A stretch of 64,000 nucleotides of DNA. Origin: MGML01 sp034416335. GTDB taxonomy: Bacteria > Chloroflexota > Dehalococcoidia > Dehalococcoidales > UBA2162. The stretch is from assembly GCA_034416335.1 (NCBI GenBank), contig DAOULV010000010.1:225596-289595 (forward strand), written 5' to 3'. Both the position numbers and the translations under genes were made by a program. The notes under the pieces are model-generated. The model saw only the letters and a program-made list of their open reading frames with translations, was not told where the DNA came from and made no database searches. Of the stretch, positions 45,575 to 54,307 are shown piece by piece; position 1 is the stretch's first letter, and every line of letters begins with the position of its first letter.

Positions 45575-46828
45575 ATGGGTAAGACACTGGCTGAAAAAAT
45601 ACTGAGTGAAAAGTCCGGCACTGACGCCGCTGCCGGTGATATCGTTATCGCCGGTATCGATCTTGCTTTTGTGCAGGACACTACCGGACCATTGACCGTC
45701 AACCAGTTCTATGAAGCAGGTTTTACGGAAATCGCCGGTTCGGTAAATTCGGTGGTGTTCCTCGACCATGCCGCTCCCAGCCCAAACAGCAATTTGTCCA
45801 ACGACCACATTACACTCAGGAAGTTCACCGGCGATACCGGGGCTCTGCTCTCGGATGTCGGCAGCGGTATCTGCCACCAGGTGGTAGCCGAATCACTGGC
45901 AAAACCCGGTGACCTGGTTGTCGGGGCCGATTCACATACCGTCACCGCCGGCGGTCTTGGAGCTTTTGCCTGCGGAATGGGTTCCACTGACGTCGCGATA
46001 GCCCTCAGTCTCGGAAAATCCTGGTTCCGCGTTCCTGAAAGTATCCTTGTTAATATCAGTGGCAAATTTCCCGCCGGAGTCTATGCCAAAGACCTGATTC
46101 TTTTCCTCATCGGACTTATCGGCGCCGACGGCGCGACTTATTGCGCCCTTGAATTCGGCGGTGACTCCGTTCCCTCTATGAGCGTCTCGTCCCGGCTTAC
46201 CGTCGCCAACATGGCAGTGGAAGCCGGAGCCAAGGCGGGTATTTTCCCGGCGGATGAACTGACTCTGGCTTATCTGTCAGAACGGGACGGCGGAAAGCAG
46301 TACCAGACTCTTTACCCTGATGAAGATGCCGTCTATGAAAAAATAATCGATATAGATTTATCGGAACTCGAACCTACCGTTTCTATACCGCACACGGTGG
46401 ATAATACCGCTCCGGTCGGCAAAGTTACCGGGGCCAAAATCCACCAGGTGGTTATCGGTACCTGCACTAACGGCAGACTGGAAGACCTGCAAGTGGCAGC
46501 CGGTATCCTTCGCGGAAAACAGCGCCATCCCGATACAAGACTGATTATCGCACCTGCATCCAGAGCAGTACTCCTGGCTGCCATCGAAAAAGGTTATATT
46601 CGCGACCTGGTCGAAGCCGGTGCATCAATCCTGCCGCCCGGATGCGGACCCTGTCTCGGTCTTCACCAGGGAGCCCTCGGAGACGGTGAAAACTGCCTTT
46701 CGACGGCAAACCGTAACTTCAGAGGACGGATGGGTAATCCCGATTCCTTCATTTATCTTGGCAGTCCCGCGACCGCCGCTGCTTCGGCTGTTGCCGGAGA
46801 AATTACCGATCCCCGGGGAGTTGTATAA
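45575..46828 (+). CDS. Aconitase / isopropylmalate isomerase-type large subunit
   Basis: A 417-residue large subunit of a two-subunit hydro-lyase. The three cluster cysteines are seen in VVIGTCTNGRLEDLQ and LPPGCGPCLGLHQG. Substrates in the family are isopropylmalate, homoaconitate, methylmalate or citrate/aconitate. The next genes are its small subunit, an isocitrate dehydrogenase-like enzyme and a citrate/homocitrate synthase-like enzyme, so aconitase activity in an oxidative citrate branch is favoured. The name LeuC would be misleading without a test. Confidence 0.9.
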   Translation: MGKTLAEKILSEKSGTDAAAGDIVIAGIDLAFVQDTTGPLTVNQFYEAGFTEIAGSVNSVVFLDHAAPSPNSNLSNDHITLRKFTGDTGALLSDVGSGICHQVVAESLAKPGDLVVGADSHTVTAGGLGAFACGMGSTDVAIALSLGKSWFRVPESILVNISGKFPAGVYAKDLILFLIGLIGADGATYCALEFGGDSVPSMSVSSRLTVANMAVEAGAKAGIFPADELTLAYLSERDGGKQYQTLYPDEDAVYEKIIDIDLSELEPTVSIPHTVDNTAPVGKVTGAKIHQVVIGTCTNGRLEDLQVAAGILRGKQRHPDTRLIIAPASRAVLLAAIEKGYIRDLVEAGASILPPGCGPCLGLHQGALGDGENCLSTANRNFRGRMGNPDSFIYLGSPATAAASAVAGEITDPRGVV

Positions 46829-47323
46829 ATGCTTAAAGGCAGAGCCTTCAAGTTCGGTGACGATATCAGCACCGACCATATAATACCGGGCAGATACGCT
46901 CATCTGAGGAGTAACCTGCCCGAACTGGCAAAACACGCGATGGAAGATGCCGATACTACCTTCGTTTCACGCGTCGAACCGGGCGACTTCATCGTCGGAG
47001 GTAATAATTTCGGTCTCGGCTCCAGCCGCGAACACGCTCCGCTCGTCATTAAAATGGCTGGGGTAAGTGCGGTACTGGCGAAATCGGTCGCCAGGATATT
47101 TTTCAGGAATGCCATTAACCTCGGTCTGCCCGTATTGATATGCGATACCGACGGTATACGCGACGGTGATGAACTTGAAATAAATCTTGAAACAGGTATC
47201 ATAAACGACGTTACTACAGGTAAGGAGATGACTTTCAGCCCCATTCCCGAAGTGATGCTGAATATCTTGAATGAAGGCGGACTGCTGCCGTATATAAAGA
47301 AGTACGGCGATTTTAAAGTATAG
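46829..47323 (+). CDS. Aconitase / isopropylmalate isomerase-type small subunit
   Basis: A 164-residue small subunit that starts directly after the large-subunit stop. The swivel-domain motif GGNNFGLGSSREHAP is intact. The substrate-recognition loop reads GRYAHLRS (residues 21-28) with an arginine at 27. Homoaconitases have YLRT-type loops with Arg for a third carboxylate, while isopropylmalate isomerases carry hydrophobic loops. The Arg suggests a tricarboxylate such as citrate or homoaconitate; this is an inference. Confidence 0.9.
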   Translation: MLKGRAFKFGDDISTDHIIPGRYAHLRSNLPELAKHAMEDADTTFVSRVEPGDFIVGGNNFGLGSSREHAPLVIKMAGVSAVLAKSVARIFFRNAINLGLPVLICDTDGIRDGDELEINLETGIINDVTTGKEMTFSPIPEVMLNILNEGGLLPYIKKYGDFKV

Positions 47324-47350
47324 CCTGATATTTTTCATGAGGAGAAAGGT

Positions 47351-48433
47351 TTGAGCTACGACATTACCCTTATACCGGGCGACGGAATAGGCCCGGAAGT
47401 AACCGAAGCCGCCAGGCGGGTGCTGGAAGCGACCGGTGTCGATTTTAACTGGGATACAGTCGAAATAGGCAGCACTGCCATGGATAAGTACGGCACACCC
47501 CTGCCGGAGCCGGTTCTCGAATCCATAAGAGAAAACAGAGTCGCCCTGAAAGGCCCCGTAACCACACCGGTAGGCTCTGGTTTCCGGAGTGTCAATGTTG
47601 CCCTGCGCAAGGAGTTGGGTCTCTACGCCTGTCTTCGCCCCTGCCGTACCTACCCCGGCGCTCCGACCCGTTATCAGGACGTGGATATCGTCGTCGTCAG
47701 GGAAAACATAGAAGACCTTTACAGCGGCATCGAGTTTGAAAAAGACGCACCGGAAACGTCCCGCCTGATTGACCTCATCGCAGAAACGAAGAATGAAGAA
47801 ATAAGGCAGGACTCGGGTATCAGTATCAAGGCGATATCTGAAATGCGGAGCCGGAAAATCGTCAAATTCGCTTTCGATTACGCCCGTAAATACCACAGAC
47901 GGAAGGTGACCGCCGTCCATAAGGCCAATATTATGAAGTTCTCCGACGGACTCTTCCTTTCCGTCGCTCGTGAAGTTGCCGCCGGATACCCTGACATCGA
48001 TTTCGAAGACAGGATTGTGGACAATATGAGTATGCAGCTGGTGCAGAAACCGCAGCTTTTCGACGTCATCGTCGCCCCCAACCTTTACGGCGACATCCTC
48101 TCCGACCTCTGTTCCGGACTGGTCGGCGGGCTCGGACTCGCTCCCGGCGCCAACCTGAGTGATGAAATCGCCGTATTCGAAGCCACTCACGGCAGCGCCC
48201 CTAAATACACCGGGATGAACAAGGTCAATCCCATGGCGATGATGCTTTCCGGCGTTCTGATGCTCCACCACCTCGGCGAAGAAAAAGCTGCCGACAGGCT
48301 CGAAAACGCCATAGCCGGTGTTATCGAAGAAGGCAAAGACCTTACCTACGACCTTAAACCGGAAGCCCCTGAAACGGCTGTCGGCACCTCTCAGGTAGCC
48401 GATGCCGTAATAAGCAGGTTAACCTCCAGGTAA
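47351..48433 (+). CDS. Isocitrate / homoisocitrate dehydrogenase-type enzyme (NAD-dependent)
   Basis: A 360-residue beta-decarboxylating dehydrogenase starting at TTG, with GAGGAGAAAGG before it. Substrate residues are those of isocitrate enzymes: Ser80 and Asn82 in FRSVNVALRKELGLY, then Arg86 and Arg96 in LYACLRPCR. Isopropylmalate dehydrogenases lack the Ser-x-Asn pair. VRENIEDLYSGIEFE and the cofactor region ATHGSAPKYTGMNKVNP suggest NAD rather than NADP. It is the third gene of the operon and would make 2-oxoglutarate from isocitrate. Confidence 0.9.
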   Translation: MSYDITLIPGDGIGPEVTEAARRVLEATGVDFNWDTVEIGSTAMDKYGTPLPEPVLESIRENRVALKGPVTTPVGSGFRSVNVALRKELGLYACLRPCRTYPGAPTRYQDVDIVVVRENIEDLYSGIEFEKDAPETSRLIDLIAETKNEEIRQDSGISIKAISEMRSRKIVKFAFDYARKYHRRKVTAVHKANIMKFSDGLFLSVAREVAAGYPDIDFEDRIVDNMSMQLVQKPQLFDVIVAPNLYGDILSDLCSGLVGGLGLAPGANLSDEIAVFEATHGSAPKYTGMNKVNPMAMMLSGVLMLHHLGEEKAADRLENAIAGVIEEGKDLTYDLKPEAPETAVGTSQVADAVISRLTSR

Positions 48434-48529
48434 CTCCCCTGCTGACTCTGTAATCTCACGGCAATACCAAGACCGTATTATGTGTATAGATAATGAATTT
48501 AATACTACTTCTTATTGAGGAGATGAAAA

Positions 48530-49783
48530 ATGGGAAAGATATATATCATCGACGTAACTAACCGGGACGGTGTCCAGACCGCCAAACTCGGTCTGTCCAA
48601 GCTGGAAAAAACGATGCTCAACATCTATCTGAATGAAATGGGCGTTTTTCAGTCGGAATTCGGATTCCCGACGACCCGTCACGAGAGAAATTACCTGAGG
48701 GCTAATCTCGAACTGGCTCGAATGGGAGTCCTCAACCCTATCCGTCTCGAAGGATGGCTTAGAGCCGTAACCGAGGATGTCGAAACGGCCTTCAAGCAGG
48801 TGCCCGAACTCAAACATCTGAACCTGTCTATCTCCACCTCGAAACAGATGATTAACGGTAAATTCCTCGGAAGTAAGGATGAAGCGGATATTATCGATAT
48901 GGCTGTCGAATCTCTTGAAGCGGCTAAATCGCAGGGAGCTGAAACCGTCGGTGTCAACGCCGAAGACGGTTCGCGGACCGATCTTGATTTCCTGGTAAGG
49001 TTCAGCCTGACGATGAAGGAACACGGAGCCGACCGCATCCGCTACTGTGACACGCTCGGATACGATAACCCGTTCACCATATACGAGACCACAAAAACAC
49101 TGGCTGAAAATGTCGGCCTTCCGATTGAAATCCACTGCCACGGCGACCTCGGCATGGCCGTAGCCAACTCCATCGCCGGTGCGAAAGGCGTCATCGACGG
49201 AGGCCAGGACGCCTTTATAAACACCACCGTCAACGGCATTGGCGAACGGGCCGGTAATGCCGACCTTGTAGCAGTCCTGCTGGCAATCACCAAGTCGAAG
49301 GGATTCGGTGAAAAATACGAACTCGGCAACAATATAAACTTCTCGATATCGTGGAAAATCGCCCAGTTTGCCAGTTATGCCTTCGGCGTCCCCATTCCCA
49401 TAAATCAGCCGGGCGTCGGCGCCAATGCCTTCGCCCACGCCTCCGGCATCCATGCCGACGGGGTGTTGAAGGACCCGGCTAACTACGAGCTTTATGGATT
49501 CGAAGAACTCGGCAGGGGTGAACCGGTAATTGTCGATACCGGCAGGGAAATCTGTACCGGCCAGTACGGCGGTATTCGTGGGTTCCGCCACGTATTCGAC
49601 GAAATAGAGGGGGAAGAATCGGTCTCGTTCACGGATACTGCCGAAGCCGAGAAAGTCCTGGAGTTGGTAAGATACGCCAACGTCCTTTCCCAGAAACCTC
49701 TCGTCGAGGACCAGCTCCTCTTTATCGCGAAATACCCTGACATCGCCCGGCAGTTGATGATAATAAATCCCCTTGCCGACTGA
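48530..49783 (+). CDS. Re-citrate synthase / homocitrate synthase-like enzyme
   Basis: A 417-residue DRE-TIM metallolyase. The metal and acid site DVTNRDGVQTAKLGL, the EIHCHGDLGMAVANSIAGA motif with the HxH metal ligands, and GIHADGVLKDPANYELY are typical of homocitrate synthases and of the Re-citrate synthases of Clostridium kluyveri and Dehalococcoides. It has no C-terminal LeuA regulatory domain, so feedback by leucine is not expected. With the three genes before it (96 bases upstream) it completes acetyl-CoA plus oxaloacetate to 2-oxoglutarate. AAGGAGATG-type site: GAGGAG precedes ATG. Confidence 0.88.
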   Translation: MGKIYIIDVTNRDGVQTAKLGLSKLEKTMLNIYLNEMGVFQSEFGFPTTRHERNYLRANLELARMGVLNPIRLEGWLRAVTEDVETAFKQVPELKHLNLSISTSKQMINGKFLGSKDEADIIDMAVESLEAAKSQGAETVGVNAEDGSRTDLDFLVRFSLTMKEHGADRIRYCDTLGYDNPFTIYETTKTLAENVGLPIEIHCHGDLGMAVANSIAGAKGVIDGGQDAFINTTVNGIGERAGNADLVAVLLAITKSKGFGEKYELGNNINFSISWKIAQFASYAFGVPIPINQPGVGANAFAHASGIHADGVLKDPANYELYGFEELGRGEPVIVDTGREICTGQYGGIRGFRHVFDEIEGEESVSFTDTAEAEKVLELVRYANVLSQKPLVEDQLLFIAKYPDIARQLMIINPLAD

Positions 49784-49829
49784 GGTATTTAGTCCCTGCC
49801 TGCCCGCCGTAGCTTCAGCGCAGGCGGGT

Positions 49830-49878
49830 CATTGCGAGGATCCCGTATGAACGTAGTGAATCGGGAGGCGTGGCAATC
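49830..49878. repeat. REP-like palindromic repeat, copy A
   Basis: A CATTGCGAGGATCCCG-type start and CGGGAGGCGTGGCAATCT end form an imperfect inverted repeat of about 49 bp. The same family is seen, degenerate, at 63671-63720. A GC-rich hairpin (CCCGCC...GGCGGG) precedes it at about 49803-49828. It abuts the broken 5' end of the Rhs gene. Confidence 0.7.
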
Positions 49879-49879
49879 T

Positions 49880-51338
49880 GATAAGCCGAGTAGACCTGCT
49901 AGAGGATGAGACAGAAGAGTTCGAGTATGATTTCCTTGACCGGATTACCCATGCATCGCTTGACGGAGGATACAGTATCAGCTACTCATATAACAAGATA
50001 GGGAACATCCTGACTAAGGGGAGTGACAGTTATTACTATGGTACCAAACCTCATGCTGTAATATCTTTCAACGGAACCAGTTACGATTACGATAACAATG
50101 GAAATATGACCGACAGGGGCAGCCAGGAGATAGAATGGGATGCCGAGAACCGACCGGTTAAGATAACGACAAACGGAACGGTAACTGAATTCGTCTATGA
50201 TGGCGACGGGAACAGGGTGAGGAAAACGGTATCTGGTGGCGACGATATCCTGTATATGAATAGGTACTATGAGAAGAACCTTACCAGCGGCAACATCACC
50301 ACCAGCTATTATCTGGGTAACAGGCTGATAGCACAGATGGAGAGTGATGAACTCAGGTTTATCCACCAGGACCATCTGACGGGGACAGCGTTGATGACCT
50401 CAGAAAACGGTATTTCTCTGGGTGTAATCAAGTATTATCCTTACGGTGCTACGAGAAGTGGTGATGTACCCACAGACAAGCTGTTTACCGGTCAAAGATA
50501 TGACGATACCGGTCTCTACTACTACGGTGCCAGATACTATGATCCGGAAATTGGCAGGTTTATCAGCCCGGATCCGACAATTCCCGATGGAGTATATCCT
50601 CAATCATATAACAGATATTCATATTGTATTAATAATCCTTTAAAACATGTTGACCCAGACGGAAAGGATTACTTACTAATAGGTGGCAGTGGTTCGAAAG
50701 AAAAAGATATGTTGAAATGGAAATTACAAGTTGAGAATGCTCTTTGTGAAGATGGGGAAGAAAAAGTATATATTCTTTGGGATAACGATCCAGAAAATGT
50801 AGCTGTGCTTTGGACACGCTTTGACGTTAATCCTCGTCTTGATCAGGTTGATAGTTGGTTGTCTAATCCAGTTGATGCTAATGGGGATCCTGTCACGGTA
50901 ACTAATTTAAAGATAGTAGGTCACAGTGAAGGTGCCGCAACGACAGGTGTATATATGGATAAATATCTCGATGGATCATCAGATATTTCCCAGCGATCTA
51001 GAGATTTACTTGATTCACAGTTAAGAGGAGTGTTTTTAGTTGATTGTGTTACTGGTATCTCTGCTATTAAAGGAGCCAATTATACATACCGTGATATCGA
51101 AGATGTTGGTGACAGACTAAGTTATGAAAAACAGGTAAAAGCTGCTAGCATTTATAATGGAGCCGGTCCGGTATACGCAACTCCATTATCTGGATGGAAG
51201 AATATCAATGTAGCAAGTTGGAACGATTATCTCAGGAACTTTTTTATCCCGGGAGGTTATATATTCTCAATCGCATATAATCATAGTAGTGCTAAATATG
51301 ATGCATTACCTAAAATTAAAACAGAAATGGGTGGTTGA
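49880..51338 (+). pseudogene. 5'-truncated Rhs / YD-repeat gene with a variable C-terminal domain
   Basis: From about 49880 the frame is open to 51338; the first ATG is at 50106 and gives 410 residues. YD repeats (ISYSYNKIGN, YDYDNNGNM, FVYDGDGNRVRK) lead into the Rhs core end (GLYYYGARYYDPEIGRFISP, then PLKHVDPDGKDY), the usual joint before a toxin. The last 220 residues (about 187-410) are AT-rich and unlike the core; they contain a GHSEG nucleophile-elbow motif at 272-276, so an alpha/beta-hydrolase-like domain is possible. Signal and most repeats are lost, and the break meets the REP element, so secretion is unlikely. Confidence 0.75.
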
Positions 51339-51342
51339 GACA

Positions 51343-51945
51343 ATGATCGTTCGTTGGTTTATAAATCAATCCCAATTATTGTTTTTATCATTGGGAATAT
51401 TAGGGTGTCTGTTAACTTGCGGATGTTCTGACTCTACGCACGATTATATAACATTCGTCTTAGATGAAGGCACGGCGAGATTTGCACTAGAGTTAAGTAA
51501 AGATTATAAAGTTGATCGTGTAAATCCTGGAAATGATACAGGGGATCCAAGTGAAGATTTTATGGCTGTAACCTTCGTGAACAAAACGAAAGAGTCCACC
51601 ATAATTCAAATATTCGGTAATAAACCAAGTGAATTAATTCCCAACGCTCAAGCGGCTATCGAAAGAACAGAAACTAATGCTTCTTCATGGGATGATTATC
51701 AACTTATCGAAAAAACAGAGTTAACCATTAATGGAGTAAAAGCTTATCGTATTGATTATAAACATAACAATATTATTCCGGCTATTGTTGGTACTTCAAA
51801 ACCATCTCTATCAATCTATAGAGAAGTAAATTTTGATGCTGATGGGTTAAGATGGATGATATTAATGGAATCTGATTCGTCTACAGCAGAAGAAGATAAG
51901 GCTGATTTCGAACATATATTAGAAACTCTGAAAATCCTTGACTAG
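51343..51945 (+). CDS. Putative lipoprotein, possible partner of the Rhs C-terminal domain
   Basis: A protein of about 200 residues from ATG 51343. The signal segment LLFLSLGILGCLLTCGCSDS has a lipobox (LTCG) with the lipid-modified cysteine, so it should be anchored to the outside of the membrane. The mature part (residues 32-200) resembles PsbP/DUF1795-like folds (FALELSKDYKVDRVN, EKTELTINGVKAYRIDYK). It begins 5 bases after the Rhs stop and shares its AT-rich composition. By analogy with toxin/immunity pairs it may neutralise the Rhs C-terminal domain. Confidence 0.7.
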   Translation: MIVRWFINQSQLLFLSLGILGCLLTCGCSDSTHDYITFVLDEGTARFALELSKDYKVDRVNPGNDTGDPSEDFMAVTFVNKTKESTIIQIFGNKPSELIPNAQAAIERTETNASSWDDYQLIEKTELTINGVKAYRIDYKHNNIIPAIVGTSKPSLSIYREVNFDADGLRWMILMESDSSTAEEDKADFEHILETLKILD

Positions 51946-52006
51946 ACTAGAAAATCACGCCTAAACAAAGTTAAAATAGTATCAAATCCTTCTCAAGGAG
52001 GAGTAG

Positions 52007-52216
52007 ATGCTCAAGCCCAGACCTCCACAAGCTTCATTTTACGGTACTTACCTCTACGACCGAATCGTGCCAGTCGACCACCTGCTCCGAAAGATCAACC
52101 AGGTGGTCGATTTTTCTTTTATACATGATCTGGTCAAAGACCGTTGCACTCCCGATTTCGGAAGACCTGCCGAAGACCCGGAATTCATGCTGAGGTTATG
52201 CTTTGATCGCAACTAG
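52007..52216 (+). pseudogene. IS1182/IS5-like transposase remnant
   Basis: Only the N-terminal 69 residues remain: MLKPRPPQASFYGTYLYDRI, VDFSFIHDLVKDRC, then GRPAEDPEFMLRLCFDRN and a stop. The GRP-x-x-DPxxMLRL segment is typical for IS1182-type transposases. The DDE domain is missing. A probable right end of the element, ACTGTCCCCTCA, lies at about 52257-52267. Confidence 0.75.
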
Positions 52217-52246
52217 TAGCTTTACAACTTAAACGCTAGGGTAAAA

Positions 52247-52274
52247 GTTCTTTGTACTGTCCCCTCAGCTCCAC
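52247..52274. repeat. IS terminus next to a tRNA-Ala 3'-end match
   Basis: The reverse complement of this stretch begins with GTGGAGCTGAGGGGAC and continues into an IS-end-like TGAGGGGACAGTACAAAGAA. The first 16 bases are identical to the 3' end of the tRNA-Ala at 23485-23560. Either an old attachment-site scar or chance overlap with the IS end. Confidence 0.4.
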
Positions 52275-52436
52275 TCTACAGGACTCGAACCAAGGTAAAA
52301 AGGAACATATTTTCAGGACAAGGCTTGTCTCGTCATTTGCCTATACACACTTTTCTTAACAATTTGGTATTTGTTTTTTGTGTATGTACAGCTGAATTAC
52401 CCTTATTACAGTTATTATCAGCCGTATTGTTGTCAA

Positions 52437-53759
52437 TTACTGATGAGAATTAAGGAACTCTTCATCTTCCACCATGTAATAGATATATGCGTTGCGGGAC
52501 ATGAGACATATATCTATTTCCGCTAATTTCCGCAGTACTTCCATCCGTTTCCGTCGGGCCGGAACGTTTTCGTAGTCAGGCCTTAAAATAAAGTCCAGTG
52601 TTTCAAGGGCGAGTTGCAGTTGACCGTCATTCATAAGCCTGTCTGCCTCATTGATGATAGCTTCGTCACTGCCTGCCAGATTGCGAACTACCATGCCGAT
52701 TTCCCGTTTCGGACGAGGAAGAAGACTTGCCGGGTTGAAGTCAAAATAGCCGCAATATCTTTTTACTATGTTATAGATAGCAAATTCCCTTCGTGAATAT
52801 GTTTGTGAAAGGTTCGGGCTGTTCTCCAGATGAGAAGGTAACTGTACTTCTTCCGTAATCTGTTCCAGGTTTTTCCCCTCATTCAGTTTTGTAACAACTG
52901 AATTCTGGAGATACCGCAGAAGCTCGATATTTTCTTCGAACACCTCTTTTATCTTCGACTTGTTGATTATGATAAGATCACCTCCGAAGGCATAATCCGG
53001 GTCGTAGGCAAGCGCTCTTTCCAGAGCAACCGCCCATTCTTCGGCGTACCGTTGTACCTTGTAAGGATTACCTAAGTTGGGAAAAGAAGCTTCCAGCAGG
53101 TCACCGCAAAACACGGCTTTTTCTTCGGGAACCCAAACGATAGTACAATCATCCGATTCTCCCTTTGCATGGAAGAGCTCGAAGGTTTTTCCTCCCAGAG
53201 TAAAGGTATACTCGTCCCGGTACGTTTCGGTGGGTGGTACATAAACAGGCATTGCAAAAGACATTTCGGCATCCTGTGGAGGTGGGGGCATATTCCTGCG
53301 GGTCGGATTAAACTGAATAGGCGATATTTTCCGAATATAATCGCCGACCAGTTCATAACGTTTAGCCCTTTCCAGAATGTTTTCATGGGCGATTATCATT
53401 GGTTTATGGTCCAAAAAGGCAGAAGAACCATTAGCATGATCAACATGACCGTGAGTGTAAATAATGTACTTGACCGGAAGTCCTGTTTCACGGGCAATAT
53501 CTTCATTGGCATAGGTGCTTGCACCGCCCAGGCCCGTGTCTATTACGACCACGCCTTCATCGGTTATTACCCAGCTCATATAAGAAAGATGCGCATCTAC
53601 TCCGCATTGAATAGTCCTGATATTATCAGTTACCTTCACGACTTCGAGATTTGAAGGACCGACCATCCCCTTTTTTCTCTCAAGTATACCTTCGGCTTGT
53701 CTGTTCAGCTTTCCTTCACCTTTGTTTTTGACCAGATCTTCATATTTATTTTCCTGCAT
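52437..53759 (-). CDS. MBL-fold hydrolase, alkylsulfatase-like
   Basis: A 440-residue metallo-beta-lactamase-fold enzyme. The metal motif is THGHVDHANGSS (HxHxDH) and the later ligands are in HAKGESDDCTIVW and FCGDLLEASF. The C-terminal 150 residues form a helical dimerisation part of the type seen in SdsA-like alkylsulfatases, but the sterol-carrier domain is absent. The substrate could be an ester, sulfate ester or lactone. A single gene; no signal peptide seen. Confidence 0.85.
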   Translation of the reverse strand: MQENKYEDLVKNKGEGKLNRQAEGILERKKGMVGPSNLEVVKVTDNIRTIQCGVDAHLSYMSWVITDEGVVVIDTGLGGASTYANEDIARETGLPVKYIIYTHGHVDHANGSSAFLDHKPMIIAHENILERAKRYELVGDYIRKISPIQFNPTRRNMPPPPQDAEMSFAMPVYVPPTETYRDEYTFTLGGKTFELFHAKGESDDCTIVWVPEEKAVFCGDLLEASFPNLGNPYKVQRYAEEWAVALERALAYDPDYAFGGDLIIINKSKIKEVFEENIELLRYLQNSVVTKLNEGKNLEQITEEVQLPSHLENSPNLSQTYSRREFAIYNIVKRYCGYFDFNPASLLPRPKREIGMVVRNLAGSDEAIINEADRLMNDGQLQLALETLDFILRPDYENVPARRKRMEVLRKLAEIDICLMSRNAYIYYMVEDEEFLNSHQ

Positions 53760-54307
53760 TGAGTACTCCTTTACTTTGTTATGTATTTACAGTCCTGGTA
53801 TTCCAGTTTACTTTGCATATCCAGAAACATTAATCACGATTTATTAGTTAATCTGAAGCTGGTAACCGGGATAATCATTTCTCCGAAACAACAAAAGGCG
53901 CTATCAGCCTCCATACTATTCGGCAGCTCATAGCACCCCAGCAACTCTCAATAAATTGTATATGTGGTGACAAATATTAATTTATGAAAAGACAAAAGTC
54001 AAGCGATATATCGGTTTGAATAAGTAACTAGAAATTAGAAGGGGAATTTATTATGGATTAACCTTCATCCCGATGATTATTTCCATCTCAAGCACATTCT
54101 TGCCTGTTTCCTGTGATTATCCATCTTACCAGAGAAAGGAATGCCACTGGTCGGATTATCCTTTCGCCAGGGAGACGGAAGAAGGTGAGGTAAAGAAGAC
54201 TAAAATTCACATTTCACCCCTAATTGACTACCCGTCCCGTTAAATTGTAAAGTATCTCCAGATTCCGGCACGGTTCACACCGTGTAAAACAGAAGGAGAA
54301 ACGTTAT
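53760..54307. other. 548-bp region with no gene seen
   Basis: No convincing reading frame, RNA or repeat was found. It must hold the promoters of two divergent genes. A TTGACT at about 54223 with TAAAGT 18 bases on is a weak candidate for the dehydrogenase gene, whose ribosome binding site AGAAGGAGAA is clear. Confidence 0.4.

Noticed and set aside
46967..48271. A 434-codon open frame on the minus strand across the isocitrate dehydrogenase-like gene
   Set aside because: The opposite strand codes a protein with all catalytic residues in place. The antisense reading is low in complexity and has no recognisable domain.
48512..49591. A 359-codon minus-strand frame over the citrate/homocitrate synthase-like gene
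   Set aside because: It mirrors a conserved enzyme and has no ribosome binding site or motif of its own.
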